Below, piece after piece: positions 55,680 through 64,000 of a stretch of 64,000 nt of DNA. The notes under the pieces were generated by a model. The model was not told the DNA's origin. It saw nothing but the letters and a program-made list of their open reading frames with translations, and did no database searches. Every line of letters starts with the position of its first letter. Positions within the stretch are counted from its first letter, which is position 1. The DNA comes from Pascua guehoae. Taxonomy: Eukaryota > Basidiomycota > Tremellomycetes > Trichosporonales > Trichosporonaceae. Both the position numbers and the translations under genes were made by a program. The stretch spans positions 1,858,364-1,922,363 of the forward strand of contig BCJX01000006.1 of assembly GCA_001600415.1 (NCBI GenBank). The letters run 5' to 3'.

Positions 55680-56560
55680 CTACAGGCGGACAGTTTTGTG
55701 GCCACTCATGCGTTCCTTGAGTGGTAGGGGTGCGACTGCAACTGGGTGTGGCAATTCACGCAAGACATTCCACTGCAATATAATAACGAGCTGCCACGCG
55801 GCCGAAAGACGTACCGAGTCGATGCGAGGCAGCGGTCCCTCCTGGTTCAAACAACGCGAGGTGTAAATGATGGTAGGTAGCGGGTATTTAGGCTCAGCAC
55901 GCGATGGAAAGACGAGATGGTACTCATCAGAGTCACTGGCAAAGAACCTGGGACGGTCAACCCAATCAACCATGGGTGTAGAAGGCTGTGGTTGCAATGA
56001 GGCGAGGTCCCACGAGGATCGTTCCTGCGGTGGCATGCACCCAGGGTGTTGCGGCTCAAGCAGGGGGGCGACGGTTGACGGAAACGATCCGTCGACGATC
56101 GAGTCGACGAAAATGCGTCTGACGAGGTTCATGGCCAGGTGATACCATGGTGCGAGGTGGTTGGCAAGCATGCGGTATTCGACCGCTTGCCATTCTGGTG
56201 TCGTCGGCGGCTCGTAGTCGATCTTGACCACGTACTTGTGCTTGTCAAACATTATCTTGACCCAGTCGTAAGGTTGGAAAGGCTTGGGTGGTGACGCGTT
56301 GAGGCAAAACGATACACGCCCCAACCAACGGTACCACCCAACCCCGGATCGAACGATGGTTCCGGAAACGCGTACGAAGCAATGGTGATTTTGCATACCT
56401 GCGACCCAAACGTGATTGGCTTGAGTCGTATCAACAGCTTCTTTGGCAGCAGGTCAGGGGGTTGTGGTTCCTCGGGTGTTTGTCGAGGCGACTCCGGCTC
56501 GGCAGAGTATGGCGGGAGGTCTGAAGCCCCCTGGGCATAAATCGAGCTGGCTACGAGCAT
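55680..56560 (-). CDS. hypothetical protein
   Basis: Two exons (minus) 56399-56560 and 55680-56282 join in phase (GTATGC donor, CCCAAG acceptor) into 254 residues. The protein starts Pro-rich (PPYSAEPESPRQTPEEPQPP), then KPITFGSQ joins PFQPYDWVKIMFDKHKYVVK and a Pro/Trp-rich globular-looking region. No family recognised. The start may lie further upstream, because an overlapping frame continues to about 56696. The AT-rich 3' side (55610-55650) could hold the poly(A) signal. Confidence 0.4.
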
Positions 56561-57539
56561 CAGCGACCATGCCTATGGGGTCTGCCAAGATTGTTAACTG
56601 ACAAGGTGACCTCGCGCTCTCACGGCCTGTCCACGGCCCATTAGTGTCGACTGTCCCCTCGGCGATACCAGTACCACTCCGCACGGACACCAACAACCAA
56701 GTGCGGTTGGTTGCCCGTTTATATCAGTCGGTAGATAGTTTGACTCTTACTACCATGCGTGTAACAGATCAAAATGTCATGGGTTCGAGCCCCATAATGG
56801 GCTTCTCTTTTGGGTCCCAGACTCGCCCACTTGCACAAGCCGCTTCAGACACAGCTTGTCACTGTTTAGTCTTGAGGGCGCTTTATCATGGACCGCAAAG
56901 TTGAAGATCGCAGCACACCACTTCACGTCCTACTCACTGCCTTGGGGGACCTCCCGTTTAGCGGGCAACATCCCAATGGTACCAATCGATGGGGAATGCG
57001 CCTTGGACACGTTCGCCCGAAGGCGGTCGGGAATATATCGCCCGAGCCCCACCACGAACCGCAATACCATGGCACATGTATCATCCTAAAGCTCCTACCT
57101 TCTCAAGAGAATGACGCCCACATGGTGCACGTCGTGGGTTTGGGAAGAGATACAGGCAGACGTGTTGCTGATGAGGGAGGGGATTACTAGCTGGAGGCAA
57201 ACGGCCTAGTAGGCAAGTGGGCTGAAGCTTGTACCTGGGAAGATGCGAAACGGCTGTGTAGACATCACTACTAGAGGTGCCACTAACGTGAACTAGTCAG
57301 CCGCCAACTGTATACCTCGCACACATACATGCCAGCAAGGCGTGCATGCTACCCACATAGTCGTCAGCGTCAGCAGGCTCTCAATTCGGATATAAGTGCC
57401 TACCTCCAGGCCAGTCGGGTCCCAATTTCTTCTCATTTGCCAAGGCTACTCTCAAAGGATCAAAGGTGAGCTCACCCATTCTTGCCGCCGTGTAGAGATA
57501 TTTCCCCGCTCCCACCGCGCTCACACTCACAACAGCACA
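56561..57539. other. intergenic with tRNA-Lys
   Basis: Contains the second tRNA-Lys (56713-56803). No other supported gene; a few short frames at 56850-57190 show no family. Confidence 0.4.
56713..56803 (+). tRNA. tRNA-Lys (CTT) with 18-nt intron, second copy
   Basis: Same mature sequence as 11380-11470; the intron (also 18 nt, directly after position 37) differs at several of its last bases. TTTT follows the 3' end. Confidence 0.92.
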
Positions 57540-57767
57540 ATGGTCCTGGCAATCTTCCGCTTGGTCCGCTCCGTCTCCTCGTTGGCCGTGGCCTTTATCG
57601 CCTGCTGGGCCACACCCATCTTCAATCTCGCACCACACCGTCTCGCGAGCGTCGCCAACTTTGTGCAAGTGGCCATCGACTACAACGGCGAAAAGTTTGG
57701 GACGTGGCCGGGGAAGAGGGGTGAGATTAGGTATTATCTGGGTGCATGTCCTCGCCGTGAGGCGTAG
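57540..57767 (+). CDS. small hydrophobic ORF
   Basis: Single-exon 75-codon frame starting MVLAIFRLVRSVSSLAVAFI, with one hydrophobic segment and a tail that looks globular (FVQVAIDYNGEKFGTW). The ATG is preceded by a fungal-style leader (CAACAGCACA). No homology recognised; could be a small membrane protein or chance. Confidence 0.35.
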   Translation: MVLAIFRLVRSVSSLAVAFIACWATPIFNLAPHRLASVANFVQVAIDYNGEKFGTWPGKRGEIRYYLGACPRREA

Positions 57768-58880
57768 GTGGCTCAGCCGCGAGTGATACAGTGGAAACCC
57801 CAGTGGGTCAGGTTGTATGTGATGGTATTGTTGGCTGCTTCCAATATGAGCCGTGTCCCTTGACGTCCGGGACGTGGGGGTTATGTGACAGCCCCAATCT
57901 CTGTCAGTGTGATAGCAACGTTGGGTGCTAAGAGGTTGTAATCAGTACGTTGGAAGTCGGAATGAGTTTGCAATTCGTTGCCACCAGGGCCTATCTTCTC
58001 CACGCATGTCACGGTCCACAGGTCGAGCTGTTGCAACGACCCTCAACAAACCACAGGACGCATGGCTGCGACAAGAATAGAACTACCACCCGCGCCATAA
58101 CGCGGCTAGTCTGGGCTCCACCTGTGGCTATATGACTACTGTACACGACCCGCTAGGCATTGAGGACTAGCGCCAGTTGGGTGGCAACCGGACACTACTG
58201 GCCGATAACTGCAGCATCATTGCCCAATCCCGCCGGGACCGGGAACATGTCCCAGCTCGTGTGTCGTTCCATGGACAAGTGTCGTTCCATAACTCGTGTG
58301 TCGTTCCAGTTTGGTCAGCGGTAGATTCGACTTTCGACTTTGCGAGAACGTCCAGAGCTGGCCATGTGGCGTGCAAGGTAGGCCTTCCAATATAGATGAC
58401 CCGCTGTCCCATTTGTTGTCGTCATTGGCACGCGTACGCCCGTGCTGGCCACGCTCTCGACGTTCGAGGTCGGTAACCATATTGCATGCCAAATGCTCCT
58501 CTTATGAAGGGTGCAATATACGTCGGCAGTCAGTGGCAGTTGAATGGTCTCATCGTGAGGGGAACGATCCGAGGTGGATCACAAACCTTATCACGAGTCA
58601 AGGAGCGGAGTTGGTCCACGCCGCCCGTCATGGCACGCCCATCAACCTCCGTCTTCCGAAGCCCCACAGTTCAAAGGTGCCTGGCGCCTCGTTCATAGCG
58701 AAGTCTCGTCTGCACTGCTTATTTGTACGAGAGAGCTGAGGAAGGGCGATAGAGCGAAACATACGATAATAGCATCGTGACGTCAGGTTTAGTCTTGGCA
58801 GCCGGTTCCCGGCCCTCTGTGTTGCTTGCGAGCGGACTACCTTGTGCTCTCGACAGATAAATGGCTGTGCCACGGTTGCA
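57768..58880. other. intergenic region
   Basis: 1.1 kb, no supported gene. GTGTCGTTCCA repeats three times around 58260-58310. Confidence 0.4.
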
Positions 58881-59892
58881 ATGACGATCCTTGCACTCTC
58901 TTTCATCACAATATTCGCCACTCTGATTGTCATCGTCGCAACTCTGCTCTCTGCAGTGTACGCTGCATGCAGCCGACCGACAGACTTCAAGTTCATTCAA
59001 CCCAGCTCGACCAGTTGGTGTACGTTTACCGGGACTGTACCTCTCCCAGTAGTCACGTCCAACATGTGCAATCGCCCCACTTCTTGACATACATTTACAA
59101 TCATACTGTCGCTCCCACATTTGGCTAACACTGCCAGGGGTCGCAGGCGCGAAATTCAACTGGATGGTCTACAATTACACGGGACCGTCCCGTTACTGCG
59201 ACTTCTATATTATCAACGCCAACCGCACTCTCTTGCCTCGGCCGTTTCTGTGGTGGTCAGGTTAGTCTCTTCGCACAGGCCGGGATTTGGACGGTTGGTC
59301 CCGTATCTTTTGGCATTGTGTCTCGCCCACCATGATGGCGACTTTGGCTCCCCCAATACGAATCCCAAAACCTGTGCTCACACAACCACAGGGGAAAATT
59401 CAATCCTCACCGCAGGTGACCCCCAAAGTTACATGGGCAGCGGTCCCCACAGCGACGGGACGGACCCCAAGCCGGGCCGCGGCTATGTCCTCGAGGTGCG
59501 CAACTTGACAGACCCGGTGAACGGGGGTATCTGTGAGTTTGGTGCTGCCACGCTTGCCGGAGGCCACAGCACACTGGGAACTGTTGCCGTCGTGAGGGCT
59601 CTGGTGAGACACAAAGCGCACATGACACGCGCCGCTGCAGTCGTCAAAGTGGCACCTTCTCGACCTACCTCCTGTACGCACACTGACCGCAGGGGTTGTC
59701 CAGTCCGAACCCTTTGAAATCAAACCGAACGGCAGCGAGGAGGTACCTCGACCCACATCCCAGCCGCCGTCTCCGCAGCCGTCTCCGCAGCCATCTAGCG
59801 GGTCCGGCTTTCTGCTTCCTGCACAAAGTGCCGGATGGTCAGTATCATTGGCACTACTGGGTGCTGCCGTCGGCGCGGCGCTCGTTGTATGA
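58881..59892 (+). CDS. GPI-anchored KRE9/KNH-like cell-surface protein
   Basis: Exons 58881-59019, 59138-59260, 59392-59603, 59704-59892; 220 residues. A hydrophobic N-terminus (MTILALSFITIFATLIVIVA) serves as signal or anchor. The next part has the KRE9/KNH pattern: FKFIQPSSTSWWVAGAKFNW, then PSRYCDFYIINANRTLL, and SEPFEIKPNGS at the end of the Ig-like domain. A Pro/Ser linker (PSPQPSPQPSSGSG) and a C-terminal hydrophobic tail (WSVSLALLGAAVGAALVV) fit GPI attachment. The last acceptor (59703) is less certain than the others. Likely role in the wall or beta-glucan matrix. Confidence 0.65.
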
Positions 59893-60531
59893 CCGTTTGC
59901 CCTGGGTTGTCACCGCAACGGTCATGGCCTCCACAGGCCCCCGGCCCGGCTGCCACACTGGTCTGGGTGTCTGAAAGTGCTGCCATGCTGCCATGTACCT
60001 TTCCCATATTGTATTCTTGCTGTACTGTAGACGAGCTTGGTGTAGTTGAGTATGCCATGTTGTGACAGTTCGAAGGTCTTGGGGTCTTGGTAGGGCAAGG
60101 CGGATTGGACGGTGGGTGGGATCGGTGGCAGCGTGGAAAATACACAGAGAGTTCAGGCAATCGGCTTCCGTCCCCATAGTGTGTTTTTCAGCTCATGAGA
60201 AAACACAATACATTTCGCCAACTTTTTATAAATATTGTTTGTGATTTGACAGAAATTTCACTAGCATTTCGCCAGTGCTTTGCCAACAATCTCATTGGGT
60301 CAAGTCAGGCAACCTGCAGATGAAGAGGCGATGGGCCAAGATGGGATTCAGCTCGGCGATCGGCGATGGGTGACTGGCTGGTTTTGCCGGCTGATGCCGA
60401 CAGCGGGACGCAGGGCCGGAACTGTACCAGTACGTCACCAACGACGCGGCGACTGAATATCAACCAAGACCAAGACATCGGAGCTTCCAGCAAACCCACT
60501 CGTTCACACCACTTCATCTGCTTTATTCACC
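59893..60531. other. intergenic with dispersed repeat, copy B
   Basis: No gene seen; carries the repeat copy listed at 60100-60335. Confidence 0.5.
60100..60335 (-). repeat. dispersed repeat, copy B
   Basis: Reverse-complement counterpart of 35165-35405. The core 60175-60290 is 116 nt, as in copy A, with the same GTGTTTT..AAAAACAC hairpin and TGGCRAA words. Flanking similarity includes GTGTATTTTCC and CCTGAA words in the same order. Confidence 0.75.
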
Positions 60532-61541
60532 ATGTCCACCGTCTTCCACAGCACCTCTGACATTGCCGGTGCGTCATGGTCGCCCTCCACATTACCCCTC
60601 TCTACTCTTACGCCATGCTTGCTTCTGTTGGCGGCCTGGGGTCTGGGCCCTCCGCTCGCTGCCGCCTCGTACACTCGACGACCTACTGACACCAGGCTAC
60701 ATCTATGCGGGACTCATCATCAACGGCGGCGTGACGGGGTACGTGAAAAAGGGCTCGATTGCGTCCCTCGTCGCGGGCGCGGGCAGCGGCCTGATTGCCG
60801 GCTACGGCGCGTATGTGAGTCGCATACCCAGGATGACGCGTGTTGTTGTCAACTGAGCCATGACCGAGGGGATTCCGCTGTACAGAAGGCGCAGCCCACT
60901 TGGGCATTCCCAGCTGCGCTAGCTGTGGCGACCGCGTTATCTATCCACAGACTTACGGTCACACATGGAGGCATTGAGCTGCCCGCTGACCCCAGCGCGT
61001 CACCCACGACCCCCGCGACGTCAAGGTGTCCCTCGGTGCGTGCCTCCACCCGCACGCTGTCCCGCACCTTGTGCGGTGCCAGAGGGTCTTGTCTTACTTA
61101 CGCCAGCTATCACGGCGTTCCTCACGCTGCTCATGGGCGTGCGCTTCCTCCGCTCGGGCAAGTTCATGCCTGCAGGAATGGGTGAGTCTGCGAGTGTACA
61201 CTTGCGGCAAGGAGTTGGGAGGGGAGACACGGGGTGGAGACACGCGCTGTGAGAGGTAGATGTCGGCGAGTATGGAGAGGCAGCGTTACAAAAGGGGCGT
61301 GCGCAGAGGTGGTGTGGGGAGCAGCGCGCTGTGCCGAGGTACTTTGCGCAGCTGTGCCGAGGTACGGAGGTACGGAGGTACGGAGGAGAGACGGTGTGCC
61401 AGCTGTAGCCAGAGCCAAACATCTAGCTAACACCGCAGTCACTGTGCGTACCACGCGTGCTTGCCAGCAGATCGTGGGCCCCGCTGACGGCAGATCGCGT
61501 CGCTCATCATGCTTATCCGGTACGCCATGCGCCTGCGGTAG
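60532..61541 (+). CDS. TMEM14 family membrane protein
   Basis: Small membrane protein; TMEM14C relatives act in the mitochondrial inner membrane (haem precursor transport in mammals). Six exons: 60532-60568, 60696-60814, 60996-61035, 61107-61181, 61439-61443, 61494-61541; 107 residues, the usual size. Four helices are visible: [77 protein letters not shown] and GKFMPAGM are family hallmarks. The fifth exon is only five bases (TCACT) between two introns with canonical donors, branch sites and acceptors; without it the last exon is out of frame. Confidence 0.9.
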
Positions 61542-61789
61542 GGGGTGTTTGTGGAGTCGAATGCAGCATACTTGGGCCGTTGCATCTTGGCGTGATGTTA
61601 GCGTAGAGGGACGCATGGAGGCCGGACCACGTTGGCTACTGGTGCTGGGGCCATGCTGCGTGCTGTGAACTGCATCCTGCTTGCTGTGTGATGGTACTGC
61701 GTGGGCTAACAATGGCACCGGACTTAACGGTACTCATATTAAGGAAGGGTGCTAGTTGTGTTTGCATTACATTAGATATCACACCTGCC
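61542..61789. other. convergent intergenic region
   Basis: 248 bases between the TMEM14 and aminotransferase stop codons. No gene seen. Confidence 0.4.
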
Positions 61790-63922
61790 TCAGCTCTCTC
61801 CCTTATGACCGACCATCCCCGTCATCTCGGTCGCCACATCAACGACCGCGCGCACAAACTCATCCACATCCTCCGCCGTCGTGGCCAGGTTCAGCACGAC
61901 GGTACCCCGCTGCGCGATCCAGAACCCGCGTTCAATGAGTGAAAAGTAGAGCAACGACAGTGCGCTCGTCTCGTCCTCTTTCGGCGATGAGGTGTAGTGG
62001 ATCTGGTTGACGGAGCCGAGCCCCGTGACGTGGAACGGCGCGCCCGCATCCCGGAACCCCGTGTTGAGCTGTGTGCGGAGCCGGTCGCCTAGGGCATTGA
62101 GCTCTGCTAGTGCCGGGGCGGTGAGGACCTCGTCGAGTGCGGTGGCCCCCGCGACCATTGTGAGCGGCGAGTTGTTGAAGGTGCCCCCGTGCGAGATGGC
62201 GCCGGGACGGCGTGAGTCGAACCTGGAGGCGGGTTAGCTAGTCAAGGTTTTGAAGTGTGGTGGGGTGTGTTACGCATTGCTATGGGCATTGAACTCCCAG
62301 CACGCCATGCCTTGTTGTCGTGCCCACAATGCCATGAAGAGGATCCCGCGTCTCGGGAAGACAGGGCGCCAGTATTCGTGCGACACTGGCATCCTCAACG
62401 CACGCAGACACCAGTCTTGTGCCGTAACCGCATTCCTGCACAACACGGCAGTCGTTGTGGCTGTGCCAGAGGCTCCCAAAGACGCTCGATGCTCGTCCAG
62501 TTCGCCTCCTCTTGCCGAGCTACACCTCCGCTTAACCCCGCAGTTGAGTTACTTCTCGTCTCCGAACCCCTCTCACGAGCACACTCACATGTCCATAATC
62601 TCCCGCTTCCCACCAAACGCGCCAAACGCAAACCCTCCACCAAAGAACTTGCCCAGCGTGGTCATGTCGGGCGTAACGTTCATCAGCGCTTGGCGGCCGC
62701 CAGGACTCAGACGAGCTGTCTGCACCTCGTCAAAGATGAGCACAGCGCCGATGCGCGTTGCGAGTACGCGGAGACCGGCGAGGAATGCAGGGTCGCCTGG
62801 GATCTGGAGGGTCAGTATACACCGCAGTGTTCCTAGACAGGTGGGCAGGCCAAGGTGTGTACGGCATGCAGAAAATGGCACGCAGAAGCGGGGATTGGAG
62901 CAGTTGGTAGGAGGACACTCACACAGCCGCCAGCACCGAGCATCGGCTCGACGAGGATGACGCCGACCTCGTACTCGATCGGGGCGAGGAGGGCTTCTGT
63001 GCCGACCATGTCGTTGTAGGGTGCCACGACAAAGTCCTGTCGTTAGCGCAGCACACACAGTGGTTCAGCCTCTGGACAGAAAACAGGCCGGGATCGCAGC
63101 TGGGAATGCACCCGCAATACACAGTACCCACATATGGCGGCCTCAACACCCCCGTCGGTTCCTCTCCAGCATGAAAGTGGCAAAGCAGCGAGCCATGGTA
63201 CGCGCCCTCAAACACGACGACCTTGTTCCTCTTCGTGTACTTGAGTGCCGCCGAGATGGCGAGGAGGTTTGCCTCGGTGCCCGAGTTTGCAAAGCGCACC
63301 AGCTCAATGCTGGGGAACCGCTCAACGATGCCACGCGCAAGGCGCGATTCGTACTCTGTATGCGCGCCGAATTGGAGACCCCGCGAGAGGGCCGATGAGA
63401 TTGCTGATGTGAGGGCGGGGTGGGAGTGGCCGTAGATGCCGGATGTGTAGTCTGACAGGCTGGGGCTTTAGCAACAACCTCGTCCTAACACTGTCTTCCA
63501 TACGATCAACGGCCGCCACCCTACGGTCCTCTGAGTTCTGTACACTCCTCTGCCCGACACCCTCTTCCAAATACGCCCAATTCGTAACATCTTCTTCCAT
63601 ATACACCGTTCCCACCACTTCTTCCCGATTTCCCTCTCCCGACGTCTCGTAACCCTGCGCACAATCTCCGTAACTCCTTCCTATATACCCTCGCCCTCCA
63701 TCACCCTCCAACTCACAAATCACGATAAACATGCCCATCGACATCCGTCAACGTCCCGCCCTCGCCGCGGTCGATGAAGAGGGGGAAGGGATCCGTCGCC
63801 AGCGTCGTCCGCGTGCCCCCGCCAGGGAGCGCGGTGACAGACTTGGCGAATGCCGCCTCGGACTTTGGGTTGCGCTCGGCATAGCGCTCGCGTGCGGCTT
63901 CGAGGGCTTTCGAGAACGGCAT
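61790..63922 (-). CDS. class-III aminotransferase, glutamate-1-semialdehyde aminomutase-like
   Basis: PLP-dependent enzyme of the fold-type I, class-III group. Exons (minus) 63717-63922, 63132-63459, 62923-63036, 62589-62803, 61790-62222; 431 residues. Family marks: [36 protein letters not shown], the phosphate-binding [50 protein letters not shown], and the PLP lysine in [20 protein letters not shown]; then [13 protein letters not shown]. Clos relatives are annotated as glutamate-1-semialdehyde aminomutases, but fungi make 5-aminolevulinate by another route, so a secondary-metabolic or amino-acid role is more likely. Exons sum to an exact multiple of three. Confidence 0.9.
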
Positions 63923-64000
63923 GATCTACGGGCTTGGGATTCAGGATGGGTTGGACGTTGAAGGAATGTTGGTCGTGAGTGGAGACGAGGGAGGTTGCCA
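63923..64000. other. window edge
   Basis: 78 bases upstream of the aminotransferase start; part of its promoter. Confidence 0.4.

Overview
The window is nuclear DNA from a fungus, most likely a tremellomycete basidiomycete and probably close to Trichosporon or Cutaneotrichosporon. The evidence is dense genes on both strands, many very short introns (often 36-60 bases) with GT..AG ends and CTGAC/CTAAC branch sites, GC-rich coding sequence, tRNA genes with introns, and fungal families such as GH71 glucanase, KRE9/KNH-like wall proteins, Efg1 and Hrd3. A mitochondrial ClpP, absent from budding yeast but known in other fungi, also fits. All gene models were spliced by eye. Nearly all give open frames whose exon lengths sum to a multiple of three; the exception is one Hrd3 junction.

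Layout, left to right: an unrecognised membrane/coiled-coil protein (513-1633, +) followed by a decayed-looking stretch; a JMJD7-type JmjC hydroxylase (3517-5870, +); ribosomal protein eS21 (6413-7519, -); a yapsin-like aspartic protease with unusual active-site motifs (8085-9948, -); a poorly coding region with a tRNA-Lys (11380-11470); a bestrophin/UPF0187 channel (12979-15359, +); a Cbf1-like bHLH factor (16258-17482, -) head to head with LSm6 (17903-18415, +); an Nhx1-type Na+/H+ exchanger (19195-21656, +); a very long Q-rich TAF12 (22352-26293, +); mitochondrial ClpP (26585-28692, +); a small Cys-rich secreted protein (29824-30252, +); and a GH71 alpha-1,3-glucanase (33027-34774, +).

The second half holds a probable tRNA-Met (35617-35720, -); rRNA-processing Efg1 (36046-37158, -) head to head with a Ser-rich DUF4048-like protein (37619-39837, +); the ERAD scaffold Hrd3/SEL1L (40478-43674, +); a divergent mitochondrial DEAD-box helicase (44080-46082, +); a DUF1275 membrane protein whose intron carries a long G tract (46656-48688, -); a GST-like protein (49721-50960, +); a DUF2804 protein (52049-53065, +); a secreted protein (54382-55427, +); a hypothetical gene (55680-56560, -); a second tRNA-Lys (56713-56803); a small ORF (57540-57767, +); a GPI-anchored KNH-like protein (58881-59892, +); a TMEM14 protein (60532-61541, +); and a class-III aminotransferase (61790-63922, -).

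The genes are mostly unrelated housekeeping or cell-surface functions, not one pathway. Several encode secreted or wall-associated proteins. The strongest unusual signals are two predicted micro-exons (3 nt in the bestrophin gene, 5 nt in the TMEM14 gene) supported by family alignment, a degenerate inverted pair of a dispersed repeat (35165-35405 and 60100-60335), the non-canonical aspartic protease, and CRE/UPRE-like sites upstream of Hrd3. I found no CRISPR array, no intact transposon and no clear new multi-gene system.
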